Program-made: the position numbers and the translations under genes
The notes under the pieces: generated by a model
Seen by the model: only the letters and a program-made list of their open reading frames with translations
Told to the model about the DNA's origin: nothing
The model's database searches: none
Shown: piece after piece, positions 54,815 to 64,000 of the stretch
How the letters are laid out: the number at the start of each line of letters is the position of its first letter
How positions within the stretch are numbered: the stretch's first letter is position 1
NCBI GenBank assembly: GCA_900546625.1
Contig: URDU01000008.1
Location: forward strand, 1 to 64,000
Source of the DNA: an uncultured Lachnobacterium sp.
Lineage (GTDB): Bacteria > Bacillota > Clostridia > Lachnospirales > Lachnospiraceae
Direction of reading: 5' to 3'
DNA length: 64,000 nt

Positions 54815-56968
54815 CTAGGCTCTCTTTCTTCCTCTGAGCATGATGTATACTGCAGCGAGCATTCCACCGATACCAATGATAAGGAACATTGCAGTTCCGA
54901 TGTCACCGGTTTTTGGGAGGGTGAAGCCTTTGCGGTTGATTACAGTTTCAGTCATTGTACCAGAAGTAGCCTCAAACTCACCTGTAGATGTATCTTTTTT
55001 TGTAAACGTTGTTGTCTTTTTAGACTCTGAATGTTTTACAAGCTTTCTAACAGTCTTTCCATCTACTGTTTCATCCACCCATTCTGATTCTTTTGACCAA
55101 GTAGTTGAGTATTCAATATTTAACACAACATTGACAGGTGATTTCAGAAGGTTGAATCCTTCATTTGTCTTTGTCTCGACCAGATAGTACTCACCATTTG
55201 AAAGTCCACTTTGAGCAATATTACCATCTGCGCCAGTTACAAGCTTACTAGTGTTAATTTTAAGCCAATTCTTATCTGATGCAAGACCTAGAGCTGATGC
55301 AGCCTCACCTGTTATTGTAGTCGCTGATGCAGATACTTCTTTATATAAATCAAATTCTACACCCTGTAAAGGTGTTTTTGATGTGCTTGCATCTGTTTTA
55401 TGAATATTTAAGCTAAATGTATAAACTACAGCTGTGTCCTCAATCTTATCCTTGCCAGGCGTTTTTCCATGATTAGGATTCGTTGTATCATCTGTAGGCA
55501 GAATGTTATTAGAGTACTCTAATGTTGCTGTATTTGGATTCCCTACAGTTGTTGTCAAAGCTGTGTTGAGAAGCTCGGCATTATATGATACTACAATCTG
55601 CTTTCCGGCGTAACTACTCATTTTAGTTGGATCAAAATTGATTTTGAAACCATTCGCTGGTGCATTAGTTTCATCTTTTTTCCATGCATCAGTTGCAATA
55701 GCATTATTATCACATGTTATATTGATAGAATTAGCATCATCCTTTAAGTTTGTTGGTTTATCCTGAAGAGTGAATTCTTTTAACTGAGCAATGTTGCTTG
55801 GTACATCGATTGTTATTCTGTATGGTACCATATCGCCAACACTGTAGTCAGCATCATGCTGCCAATCATCTTGTCCATCTTTTTGGTCTCTTCTCTTAAC
55901 CTCTTTTTTCATATCAGGTTTTTCGTTGGTTACTGTGATGGTATTTGATGCGTTATCCAGAGTTGCATAACTATTATTTTCAAGTGTAATATTTTTAGCG
56001 CCATCTGCACCTATAGATATAGTAAACTCATAAGAGTTATTTCCATCCATGATATAGCCGTCATTAGAAGCAAGATCAGTCTCAATAAATCTGTATTTTC
56101 CAGGTGCTAAACCACCTACACTGAGCACACCATCTGTTCCTGTAGTATACTCTCCAGATGTATTTACTACGTCGGTATTGCTATCATTTTTTGTTGTGCC
56201 TGTTTTACATGTCTCCCATGTAGATGTTGCTCCAGTAACCGCTTGCTGTAATATGAACTTTACACCCTGTAAGGCTGTTTCCGAAGTAGTACCGGCTATT
56301 TTACCAACTTTTTTTAACTTAACATCACCATAGTTTGTGGCATTTTTTGGATATACATTTACATCATAAATCCAATCATCGCCATACTTTTTATTGCTAG
56401 TTGAATCAGTAACTGTATTTGTTGTAGGTATAGATACTATAAAGTTTGCTGTCTTACTTGTTACCTGAGACGGAGCATCCTCCTCTATTACCAGGTAGAC
56501 ACCTAAGTCAAGTTTATCTATAGTTGCTTTTCCTTCATTATCAGTAACTGCTTTTCCACTTTCACTTGGCATTGTCTCTGGTAATTCAGATTTTATGCTT
56601 TCATATGTTGTTTTCTCATCGAAATCACTATCTTGAAGAGTTCCAATACAATTTGTATATTCTAAAACTGTACTCTTATCTGTGGCTGTTTTTTGTTCAA
56701 TATCAGCCAGCTTATACGCTTTGAATGTTACTCCAGATAATGGTTTTGCATCTCTTGGAACATTATCCTTATCTGACTCCTGACCTGTTGAATTTTTAGC
56801 ATCACTACCATTGTACTCATACTTGTGAATTATAATACTACCTGTTTTATTAGCATCTGTACTAATAGTAGGGCTCTTTGTGCTAGTCGCCCAAGCCGGT
56901 GTGCCGAATGATGTCAGCACCATGGCTGCGCCAAGGAGACCAGCCAACATTTTTTTAATTTTTTTCAT
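54815..56968 (-). CDS. major (backbone) pilin, SpaA/FimA type with LPKTG signal
   Basis: 717 residues. A signal peptide (about 1-28) is followed by an N-terminal D1-like CnaB domain with E-box-like VYLVIEEDAP, and the pilin motif WIYDVNVYPK (W199 to Lys208), which matches WxxxVxVYPK. A second CnaB domain (KYRFIETDLAS), a fimbrial D2-type domain (about 355-510) and a last CnaB domain (YYLVETKTNEGF) follow. It ends with the LPKTG sorting signal at about 684, a membrane helix and basic tail RGRKRA. Lys208 should be the nucleophile joined by the class C sortase. Isopeptide bonds are predicted from the E-boxes. Confidence 0.94.
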   Translation of the reverse strand: MKKIKKMLAGLLGAAMVLTSFGTPAWATSTKSPTISTDANKTGSIIIHKYEYNGSDAKNSTGQESDKDNVPRDAKPLSGVTFKAYKLADIEQKTATDKSTVLEYTNCIGTLQDSDFDEKTTYESIKSELPETMPSESGKAVTDNEGKATIDKLDLGVYLVIEEDAPSQVTSKTANFIVSIPTTNTVTDSTSNKKYGDDWIYDVNVYPKNATNYGDVKLKKVGKIAGTTSETALQGVKFILQQAVTGATSTWETCKTGTTKNDSNTDVVNTSGEYTTGTDGVLSVGGLAPGKYRFIETDLASNDGYIMDGNNSYEFTISIGADGAKNITLENNSYATLDNASNTITVTNEKPDMKKEVKRRDQKDGQDDWQHDADYSVGDMVPYRITIDVPSNIAQLKEFTLQDKPTNLKDDANSINITCDNNAIATDAWKKDETNAPANGFKINFDPTKMSSYAGKQIVVSYNAELLNTALTTTVGNPNTATLEYSNNILPTDDTTNPNHGKTPGKDKIEDTAVVYTFSLNIHKTDASTSKTPLQGVEFDLYKEVSASATTITGEAASALGLASDKNWLKINTSKLVTGADGNIAQSGLSNGEYYLVETKTNEGFNLLKSPVNVVLNIEYSTTWSKESEWVDETVDGKTVRKLVKHSESKKTTTFTKKDTSTGEFEATSGTMTETVINRKGFTLPKTGDIGTAMFLIIGIGGMLAAVYIMLRGRKRA

Positions 56969-57027
56969 GCTTTTTTCCTCTCTTATATCTTTTTCATTGT
57001 TATCGTGTTACATGCGACCGGCAGGTG

Positions 57028-60000
57028 TTACTTGCCAATCGCATTTCTTCTTTGTCTCTTAAGTCTGGAGTATTGTACCTCCTTTCTAAGAGTAATCAAG
57101 AAAAATATCAAGCAGCCTAGCGTTGCGAGCGCCATTCCACATAATATGAATAACATTGCTCCATAACCACCGGTTTTTGGTAGAAGGAATTTGATACGAT
57201 TGCTGATTTGAAGCTCTATCGTATTCTTATCCGTTGCTTTGGGGAAGTCATATGACTGTCCATCTACTGTTGTTCCATCTACTTGATTCCTATATATTTT
57301 AATGGTTATTGGATTCTTTAATAAATTGTAACCATCTACAGCTTTTGTCTCTGTTAGACGGTATGTTCCATCTTCTAAGTCTTTAAACTCTGCTATTCCC
57401 TGTGCTGTCCCAACACCCTCATCCGTTGTTCCACCTGTAGTAGCAATTTTAGCTTCAAAATCAGTATCTACTTTATAGCTACCACCACCTGTTGATGTAG
57501 AATCCGGCAACAATCTTTCAAGCTTAAATTCTACACCATTTAGCCTCTTAGATGGATCCGTAGCATCAACCTTTGTTATCTTGATATTGGTCAGCGGACT
57601 ATATGTATTGGTTATCGTGTAATTCTTTGTAATTGAACTTTCAGTCTCAGTACTTGGCGCCGATATAGCATCTGTATATGTCACCTTAAACAAGTCATTC
57701 AGATATTCACTGTTCTCGATAACCTTTACAACCTTACCATCAGCTACTGTCACTTCTACTATTCGATACTTATATGGCTTAGTAGTATCTACTTTTCCAT
57801 CAGCATCATTTGCATATCTGTCCAGACCGATAAATGAAAATGTCCATTCAGTCTTATTAGGATCATATATATCTTTTTCCAAAGTAATATAGTCGGCTTC
57901 GGTCTGACCCGGTGCTGCGTACTCCACCGGTTCCCAGTTTTCACTTTCACTCACACTTCTTTGAAGTTGTATGTTTATTGAATCAGGTATTGTAACACCG
58001 CTGACATTTTCCCATTTCTTAGTAAGTTCAATGTTTATAACCGGCTTCAATTTATTTGTGAAGATAAATATTGTCTTATCAGCAGCATCAGCCTTTACAG
58101 TACCTGACACTTCAGTAAGCTTAGTAGTCTCATTATATGTGACAGTTGGTTTATATTTTTCTTCCAACCCATTGCCACTTGAGACATCTACGCCTTCAAG
58201 CACCGCATTATCAGAAGCGCTTATCTCTGATATGGTATACTGTGTTCCAGCAGGAATACCCTCTATTACTATTGGGTCAAATTCTCCATTTTCATTCTTT
58301 GTAACATTATAATCATTCTGGATTGGGGTAGATCCCTCTAATCCCATACCTGCCACATTGAAGAATTTCACTCTAAAAGTATATGTACCGTTTAGATCAT
58401 CTGATACATCAGCCTTTTGCTTTTGAATAGTAATTGTTCCTGTCTTTACTTTATTTGTGTATTTGACCTTTAACCTGGTGGATGTCGTAGAATTGTCCGG
58501 ATCACTATATGATCTAAATACAATTGTATTTTCATCCTCAGTACTTACATCGCCATTCTTCTTTGCCCAGGCTGATGAATCCTCCTGTGAATTTACTCCA
58601 GAATATCCTATTGTTTTACCACTACTTCTTGCATTTGTAATAGTAAGCCCATCATTATTTATTTGCTGACCATCTTCTTCTCCTGTTTTATATTTTTCCT
58701 TTCTGCCATCCTTTATTGTACTGCCGGATTGATCAGTCAGGTTATTAGTCGCAGAAGATAAATCAACCGTAGTTCCTGCATTATTTACAGCATTAACCGG
58801 CTCACCATTTTCATACATTGTCCACGATGGCTCAAAAACCTCTGTATCCACATCCTCACTCACAGCTATGTAACTGCCTCGCCTGAACTGGTCTGAGAAT
58901 GTAGCCGTCTCGCCATTTGCCAGCACAAACACACCATCATCCCCCAAAATATTCGTGGTAGATGATTTATCCGAGGATATAGTATATACAGCATTTTCCG
59001 GATACATCAAGGTACCGCTCTCAACTGAGCCATAATCAGCTATCTCATACTGCTTTGTAACAAAGCCCGTTGGATTTGTTACCTCAGACGAAGGAATAAA
59101 CTTAAAATCATCCAGATAGAAATCTCTGCTATAGTCATAGTTAAACCTAATATACTTTATTGTCGACAAATCAATATCACTATCTCCAATAAGCTTGTCA
59201 ATTTCCCCATTTACGGTTATCCACTTCTTGTTGGTAAGTGAACTATTTGCAGTGGCTACATCATTTGTCAAATAATTTCCAGCCTGTTTTCCTTTTGAAT
59301 CCTCAAGTCCGATATACATGAACTGTGTACTTGGATTATCCTTATAATCATAGTAGAACTTAAACTGCAGATATTTATAATGCTCTTTTGAACTGCCTGC
59401 AGTATACGTTGCATCAAAGCTATCACCAGTAGCAGGTAAAATGCTTCCCCATCTTTGTTCTTTGTATGAGCCGCCCACATTATCAAGCTTTGCCATCCAA
59501 TGAACTACATTTGTTTGTCCAGCCATACTACCTACTTTTTCAAACGTATTTCCGGATACATTTTGCACCTTATTGCTATCAAATCTATCATTAAATACTT
59601 GCGTTTCAATTGACTGTCCTGCAGTTGCTTTTTTAATACCGAAATGTGTAGCCTGATTCTGTATAGTGAATGGGAATAAAGAGGCATTGTCAAACAATGT
59701 GTCCGGGAATATATCCTTATTCACAGCGCTTGTATCCACATTCTTCTCCACCTGGAATTCATTCTCATCAGGGAAATTGAATGTAATCTTCATGTTCGAC
59801 TCCCAAAGACCTCGCTCCATATAGAACATGGTAAGGGTGTGCTCTTTGGTGAAGTAATCCTTCGTAATCGTTGTGTCGTTTGCAAAACTTTTTGTTACAT
59901 TTGCAGTTACACCACCATTTGTAGCGTCATCATTTTTCACACTTGAAACAGTTGCTTCTTTTGTTTGAAAATTAATTTTTCCGGTAACTACGCCATGCCC

Positions 60001-62571
60001 ACCTCCTACATCAAGCACCAGCTTACCATCGATGAATACCCATACATCATCATCTCCGGAAAAATTGAACTCAATAGGAACTGCCTCATTAGCAGTCGTC
60101 GTAACGGTTCCATCTTTTGTTAATTTAAATTTCAAATCAAACTTCTGTCCAAAGCCGTAATTCAATTTAGTTGCATTGCCCGACTGTTCGCTGGTATTAA
60201 AAGGAAAATAATTGTTTGCAGCCGTCACTGAATAATTTGCATCTGCGGTCTGACCTTTTACATCCTGATTTGAGGGATTTAGAAAATATCCATCATTAGT
60301 ACTTTTTTGCAATTGTAGATTCTTGTTTGCAGCTGTATTATCTGCACTATCAAAGCTCCAGTAATCCACCGTTCCATTGTTTGTACCGCTTGTAACTTTC
60401 TTTTTAATAAATGGAAATGTTACATCTTTGTATACCTTGCCAAGTACCGTATTCTTTGAGTTGTTTCCTGTCAGGAAATCCTCATTAAAATATGGTGCCG
60501 CAACTGTTTTACCGGAAGTCTTTATCATCAGATTGTCGTTGGACAGGGTATCTGACACTAACCCTTGTACAGCACTATTTCCACTACCCAAGTCACCTGT
60601 TTTAGATTTTATCGGGCAATTTCTCCCCCACATTGAGTTGTTCTCATAATAGAACTTCCTTTTTTTATCATCGCTGTCTCCATCTTTGTATCCATAAAGG
60701 TTTAACGTTCCTGATATTCCCCCAAAAAAGCTTCCCTCATAATTCTGAAAATTACCCCAGTATATAGGTGATGCAGCTTTGTTATCTTCATAATATGTAC
60801 TAAGAGCCTGATCAAACTGTCTGAATGGCTGGTATATAAAATGCAGGTTACTTAAACCTTTCAGAGCGGTGTTATAAGAATAGTTATCTCTGTCATTTCC
60901 ATTCAACTCATAGTCTGAATAGTAGTCATAGAGTGTTGTGTTGACATAGAGCATGTCGCTATTTCTAGTAAGTGTTCCGTCTGGTATATTAACTACTTCA
61001 TTTTTTGTTGTTGCTCCTTCTTTTACTTTGCCATCCGCATCTCTTACTGTGTATATCTCATCCCAGTAACCTGAACGTTTGGTGTTCTTCTGGTATATGC
61101 TATCATCACTAGTATCAGCATAAAAACATGGATTTGTCATATTTGTAGGGATAGTTAAATCACATGTTATATTTGCACCACTTCCTGGGATTGAACTATC
61201 AGCGCTACTATAAAACAAAATATATTTATATGTTTTAGGAAGCACTGCTTTATAAACATCTGACCAGGTATGTGTTTCATCAGAATATGTATCCAGTTTC
61301 TGCAAATCATTGTCACAATAATCTTTTTCATCATTCCATGCATGATATCGCATATTTTTATCTTTTAACGGAAGAGAATTATCAGCCACATCACCTTCAT
61401 ATGATAATTTGGATAGTGTTGCATCAAAATACACTGTATTAGCGTTCGTCTGTCCTGCTTGATATATTCCATTTATGCAAATATTTGAGCCACTAAATGT
61501 AATCAGATTATTTTCTCCATTCGGATAGCATCTGTATGTGGTGCCATTTTTTGTAATGGTAATTACCGTATCCTTATTTAATTTTACATTAGCATTTGCT
61601 AAATCATAGCTCAATATTTTTTTATCTTCTGTATCTTGCTTAACTTCAACTGCATCAGCATTGCCTATTTGAATTGTTACTTTGTCATTTACCCTAAACG
61701 ACAAATTATTAAAGTACAATTTTGTTACTAATTCAGGACTTTCTTCAGTTTTCTTTTCGCCACTCCACTCTGAATATACATTATTTGACTCCTGTCTGAT
61801 TCCGTAGTACAGGATTCCACCTTTGCTAATTGCTGTTGCTAAGTCAAAGGAATCCGTAATAGCGTTGTTTTGAGCGTCAATAAATCTCACATATTGATAT
61901 GCTTTTCCATTCACATCATTTGGAACTGTTACTTTGCCATCGGACAATTGTAGTGCCGTTACCTGTTCACTTGCAGGGTCATCATAATTGCCATCTAAGC
62001 TGAACTGTGCCTGTACTCCGCTCAGCTCACTTGCTGTCATATTCACAAATGACAAACTTTGTCCTGCATTTGATGTGTATTCTTTTAATGCATATACATC
62101 TTGTCCATCAATCTTATCAGCAGTGCCATTTTGCGCATACACCTTTCCTTTTGTAAGATCATCCGCTGACAGTTCAGTTCTGTAATAAGGCTTCTGCTTT
62201 ATTATATCATTAGAGTCATTCGTATATTTTGTATATGTGAAAAAAAATGTGTTTCCTTTATTAATTGTCCACTGTGAAGCATCCCAGTACCAATATCCGC
62301 TATTTGTATCGTATGTACCTTGATGTACCTCAGCCCATCCAGTAACATTTAATTCAATATCAGCGTTTGATTTAGTCCAATCAACATCGCCTAAATTCAT
62401 ACCTGCAGGATTTAAATATATATAATTCGGATTTATCGTAAAGGTTTCCGTGGTAGTAGTCTGCTCCTCCGCAAACGCACTTACCCCATAAACTGCTATT
62501 CCCAATATAACAAGCACTGCCATCACAATGCTTACTTTTCTTTTGAGTATTTTTCTCATTACCCTCATCAT
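57028..62571 (-). CDS. large pilus tip adhesin with fibro-slime/PA14-like and CnaB domains, LPKTG anchor
   Basis: About 1847 residues. A signal peptide is followed by about 780 residues without clear homology. A fibro-slime/PA14-like lectin domain is marked by DDDVWVFIDGKLVLDVGGGH, followed by a beta-rich region. At least three C-terminal CnaB-type repeats follow (IQKQKADVSDDLNGTYTFRV; LTKKWENVSGVTIPDSI; ITKVDATDPSKRLNGVEFKL with DGTYRLTETK). The sorting signal is LLPKTGGYG, with a membrane helix and basic tail. It is encoded first in the pilus operon, as tip proteins usually are. Start candidates are ATGs at 62571 and 62568 behind GGAGAG. The PA14-like part suggests carbohydrate binding. Confidence 0.92.
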   Translation of the reverse strand: MMRVMRKILKRKVSIVMAVLVILGIAVYGVSAFAEEQTTTTETFTINPNYIYLNPAGMNLGDVDWTKSNADIELNVTGWAEVHQGTYDTNSGYWYWDASQWTINKGNTFFFTYTKYTNDSNDIIKQKPYYRTELSADDLTKGKVYAQNGTADKIDGQDVYALKEYTSNAGQSLSFVNMTASELSGVQAQFSLDGNYDDPASEQVTALQLSDGKVTVPNDVNGKAYQYVRFIDAQNNAITDSFDLATAISKGGILYYGIRQESNNVYSEWSGEKKTEESPELVTKLYFNNLSFRVNDKVTIQIGNADAVEVKQDTEDKKILSYDLANANVKLNKDTVITITKNGTTYRCYPNGENNLITFSGSNICINGIYQAGQTNANTVYFDATLSKLSYEGDVADNSLPLKDKNMRYHAWNDEKDYCDNDLQKLDTYSDETHTWSDVYKAVLPKTYKYILFYSSADSSIPGSGANITCDLTIPTNMTNPCFYADTSDDSIYQKNTKRSGYWDEIYTVRDADGKVKEGATTKNEVVNIPDGTLTRNSDMLYVNTTLYDYYSDYELNGNDRDNYSYNTALKGLSNLHFIYQPFRQFDQALSTYYEDNKAASPIYWGNFQNYEGSFFGGISGTLNLYGYKDGDSDDKKRKFYYENNSMWGRNCPIKSKTGDLGSGNSAVQGLVSDTLSNDNLMIKTSGKTVAAPYFNEDFLTGNNSKNTVLGKVYKDVTFPFIKKKVTSGTNNGTVDYWSFDSADNTAANKNLQLQKSTNDGYFLNPSNQDVKGQTADANYSVTAANNYFPFNTSEQSGNATKLNYGFGQKFDLKFKLTKDGTVTTTANEAVPIEFNFSGDDDVWVFIDGKLVLDVGGGHGVVTGKINFQTKEATVSSVKNDDATNGGVTANVTKSFANDTTITKDYFTKEHTLTMFYMERGLWESNMKITFNFPDENEFQVEKNVDTSAVNKDIFPDTLFDNASLFPFTIQNQATHFGIKKATAGQSIETQVFNDRFDSNKVQNVSGNTFEKVGSMAGQTNVVHWMAKLDNVGGSYKEQRWGSILPATGDSFDATYTAGSSKEHYKYLQFKFYYDYKDNPSTQFMYIGLEDSKGKQAGNYLTNDVATANSSLTNKKWITVNGEIDKLIGDSDIDLSTIKYIRFNYDYSRDFYLDDFKFIPSSEVTNPTGFVTKQYEIADYGSVESGTLMYPENAVYTISSDKSSTTNILGDDGVFVLANGETATFSDQFRRGSYIAVSEDVDTEVFEPSWTMYENGEPVNAVNNAGTTVDLSSATNNLTDQSGSTIKDGRKEKYKTGEEDGQQINNDGLTITNARSSGKTIGYSGVNSQEDSSAWAKKNGDVSTEDENTIVFRSYSDPDNSTTSTRLKVKYTNKVKTGTITIQKQKADVSDDLNGTYTFRVKFFNVAGMGLEGSTPIQNDYNVTKNENGEFDPIVIEGIPAGTQYTISEISASDNAVLEGVDVSSGNGLEEKYKPTVTYNETTKLTEVSGTVKADAADKTIFIFTNKLKPVINIELTKKWENVSGVTIPDSINIQLQRSVSESENWEPVEYAAPGQTEADYITLEKDIYDPNKTEWTFSFIGLDRYANDADGKVDTTKPYKYRIVEVTVADGKVVKVIENSEYLNDLFKVTYTDAISAPSTETESSITKNYTITNTYSPLTNIKITKVDATDPSKRLNGVEFKLERLLPDSTSTGGGSYKVDTDFEAKIATTGGTTDEGVGTAQGIAEFKDLEDGTYRLTETKAVDGYNLLKNPITIKIYRNQVDGTTVDGQSYDFPKATDKNTIELQISNRIKFLLPKTGGYGAMLFILCGMALATLGCLIFFLITLRKEVQYSRLKRQRRNAIGK

Positions 62572-62617
62572 CAACTCTCCATACGATTCTACTCTTAGAT
62601 TATTTTCGTTATATATA

Positions 62618-62645
62618 ATTATATACTTTAGAGACTTTTCGTAAA
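62618..62645 (-). promoter_or_regulatory. promoter of the pilus operon
   Basis: Minus-strand TTTACG (62640-62645), 16-bp spacer, TATAAT (62618-62623), about 50 bases before the tip adhesin start. The DNA from 62646 to 62780 is very AT-rich, with nothing else recognisable. Confidence 0.6.
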
Positions 62646-62781
62646 TATAAATATTATCAGATTTGTATCACTATTTTCATATCTTTTCATTTTCAACTTA
62701 AAAATATCACTATTCAAATGGTATTTTGTTCCTAATTTTAGTACTTTTTGTTGATTTCCTGCTTCTCATACTACATTCTTC

Positions 62782-63036
62782 CACAGCGTAAGGGGCTTCA
62801 TCCCATGAGCCCGGCTGGGGCACGCTCTCTCGCGTGAGCGAATAGCGAAGCTGCCTAGATACTGTTGAATTATGCGCACGATACACAGAAATGAGCTCCC
62901 ACGGATGGGAGCTCAAGGAGAACCGCGCCACGGACGGCGCGTTTCGACGGTTTCGTCAACTATACTAAACCTATAAGGCATAATTCCTACAGTATCTTGG
63001 CAGTGTAGCGTAGCTCAAGAGAGAGTGTGTGCACCT
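62782..63036 (+). repeat. long-hairpin repeat element, copy 3
   Basis: The core is nearly identical to copy 2: ACTGTTGAATTATGC (62871-62885), hairpin GAGCTCCCA-CGGA-TGGGAGCTC, CAAGGAGA, CGCGCC-ACGGAC-GGCGCG and CGACGGTTTCGTC, then GGCATAATTCCTACAGTA (62978-62995). The left arm is about the same as in copy 4. The right arm pairs for only about 20 bases (AGAGAGTGTGTGCAC) and then breaks off inside the 3' end of the Rpn-like gene fragment, whose stop codon falls at its edge. Confidence 0.85.
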
Positions 63037-63037
63037 G

Positions 63038-63538
63038 CTATGCCAGCTTCTTATTTTTCTCAAGAAGCTCATAGATTTTCTCAACATCATAATCCGGCTT
63101 CATGGACAATGCCGCTTCGTAAATTGGAGCGATAACCTCCTCTTTTTCTTCCAGGTCATCTGCTATCTCTGCCACACTCTTATCCTTTTGCAGCTTTTTT
63201 ACAACCAGTGAGATTATCTTTTGTCTTTCTCCGATTTCCTTACCTATTTCCTTACCCTCTTCTGTTGCAACCTCTTCCCAGTAATCACTCACATTACACA
63301 TATCGCTCATCCTCCCTTCGAGTTCCATGCTCATTTTAAGTCCATAATCTTCTTCAAGTATCTTCTTTTTCTCGATAAACTCTGACTTTAAGAACAGCTC
63401 TTCCAGCATTCCTATGAGTTTATTCTTAGACTGCTTTTTATTTTTTGTTGCTCTCGTCCGGACATTTATCAGTGCACCGTTTAGTTTATCAATCTGTGGT
63501 ATTTTCTTTATTTTACCATAAATCAGGCTGGATTTCAT
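63038..63538 (-). pseudogene. C-terminal fragment of an Rpn-type (PD-(D/E)XK) nuclease/transposase-family protein
   Basis: 166 residues corresponding to the C-terminal part of a Lachnospiraceae Rpn-like family: KLIGMLEELFLKSEFIEKKK, LKMSMELEGRMSDMCNVSD, and a helical tail VVKKLQKDKSVAEIADDLEE. Full proteins are about 300 residues; the N-terminal nuclease half is absent. Upstream sequence runs within about 20 bases into a repeat copy, and the stop codon lies at the edge of another copy. No ribosome binding site was recognised. It is most likely a remnant, although the frame is open. Confidence 0.7.
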
Positions 63539-63555
63539 CCCAAATTCGATTATGT

Positions 63556-63989
63556 CACAGCGTAAGGAGCTTCATCCCATGAGACCAAGCTGGGGCACGC
63601 TCTCTCGCATGAGCGAATAGCGAAGCTGCTTAGATACTGTTGAATTATGCACACGATGCACAGAAATGAGCTCCCACTGGCATGTAATATATCGTTGCTG
63701 TTCAAACGCAAGCTTGACACCACGCTGTCAAGCTATGCGCCACTACATAAACTATTGTAAGATTACAGCCCCTGCCTCGTAGAGGCACTTTTAATGGGCT
63801 GTAATCGTTACTGGTCACACTGTGGTGTGAGCAGTAATGGGCAAGGAGAACCGCGCCACGGACGGCGCGTTTCGACGGTTTCGTCGGGCATAGTAAATCT
63901 GCAAGGCATAATTCCTACAGTATCTTAGATGCGTAGCGTAGCTCACGTGAGAGAGCGTGCACAAGCCAGGGCTCAGGGGATGAAGCCCC
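63556..63989 (+). repeat. long-hairpin repeat element, copy 4, with expanded inner hairpin region
   Basis: Left arm 63560-63615 and right arm about 63941-63988 are complementary (GCTTCATCCC...GCACGCTCTCTC against GAGAGAGCGTGC...GGGGATGAAGC), with some mismatches. The core is as in copy 3, but the first inner hairpin is interrupted after GAGCTCCCAC (63668-63677). About 161 bases have been added, holding three further hairpins: GCTTGACA/TGTCAAGC (63712-63733), GATTACAGCCC/GGGCTGTAATC (63761-63806) and TTACTG...CAGTAA (about 63808-63836). The core then resumes at GCAAGGAGAACCGCGCC (63841-63857). Confidence 0.85.
63678..63838. other. 161-base hairpin-rich insertion within repeat copy 4
   Basis: This segment is absent from copies 1-3, where a simple 22-base hairpin occurs. 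It consists almost wholly of three consecutive stem-loops and has no open frame. Its ends are not obviously duplicated, so it could be a nested small element or an expanded variant of the same hairpin. Confidence 0.7.
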
Positions 63990-64000
63990 GTCCTACTGCC

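Overview
The window looks like a chromosomal segment of a gut Lachnospiraceae bacterium (Firmicutes, Clostridia), probably close to Agathobacter/Roseburia. The grounds are the moderate GC content, strong AGGAGG-type ribosome binding sites, the gene set (RadA, ClpC, PrkC/PASTA kinase, DUF1002, DegV, a PPi-type phosphofructokinase, L-lactate dehydrogenase), a sortase-assembled pilus and a dockerin-bearing wall hydrolase. Species is inferred, not proven. Almost all genes lie on the minus strand; the clear plus-strand genes are the phosphofructokinase/L,D-transpeptidase pair and one small PH-domain protein.

Layout. 1-378: 5' end of a 16S rRNA (minus), preceded by three tandem consensus promoters (559-819). 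913-9766: a minus-strand run of a secreted SH3/glucosaminidase/dockerin protein, a membrane protein with an acidic repetitive tail, ClpC, a conserved small protein and RadA. 9979-12361: small hypothetical protein, S66 LD-carboxypeptidase-like protein and DUF1002 protein with overlapping stops and starts. 12573-16375: radical-SAM activase-like protein, divergent from phosphofructokinase plus L,D-transpeptidase. 16386-17114: two long inverted-repeat elements. 17145-21513: heterodimeric ABC exporter pair, DtxR-type regulator and a probable ~100-nt small RNA. 21537-32444: PatB-like lyase, DUF3737, lactate dehydrogenase, a 2-isopropylmalate synthase fused to an AraC-type DNA-binding domain, DegV, an Eis-like acetyltransferase and a large TPR-GGDEF protein.

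32554-46675 is the classic Firmicutes housekeeping block, read as pyrB-pyrI-priA-def-fmt-Zn peptidase-rsmB-rlmN-PP2C phosphatase-prkC-[structured repeat]-rsgA-rpe-thiN. It links pyrimidine synthesis, replication restart, N-formylmethionine handling, rRNA modification and the PASTA kinase/phosphatase pair. A ~196-bp MITE-like element sits in the pyrBI leader. 47066-48975: PH-domain protein and an MqsR-like toxin/Panacea antitoxin pair. 49063-62571: a surface locus of pilus tip adhesin, backbone pilin and class C sortase, followed by MoxR ATPase, DUF58 and a transglutaminase-like membrane protein whose expected catalytic cysteine reads as serine. 62782-64000: two more copies of the long inverted-repeat element around a fragment of an Rpn-type nuclease/transposase gene.

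The least explained content is the family of four long-hairpin elements (conserved core, arms that differ between copies but stay self-complementary), the IPMS-AraC fusion with palindromes in its own upstream region, and the promoter-palindrome-terminator unit beside the DtxR regulator.
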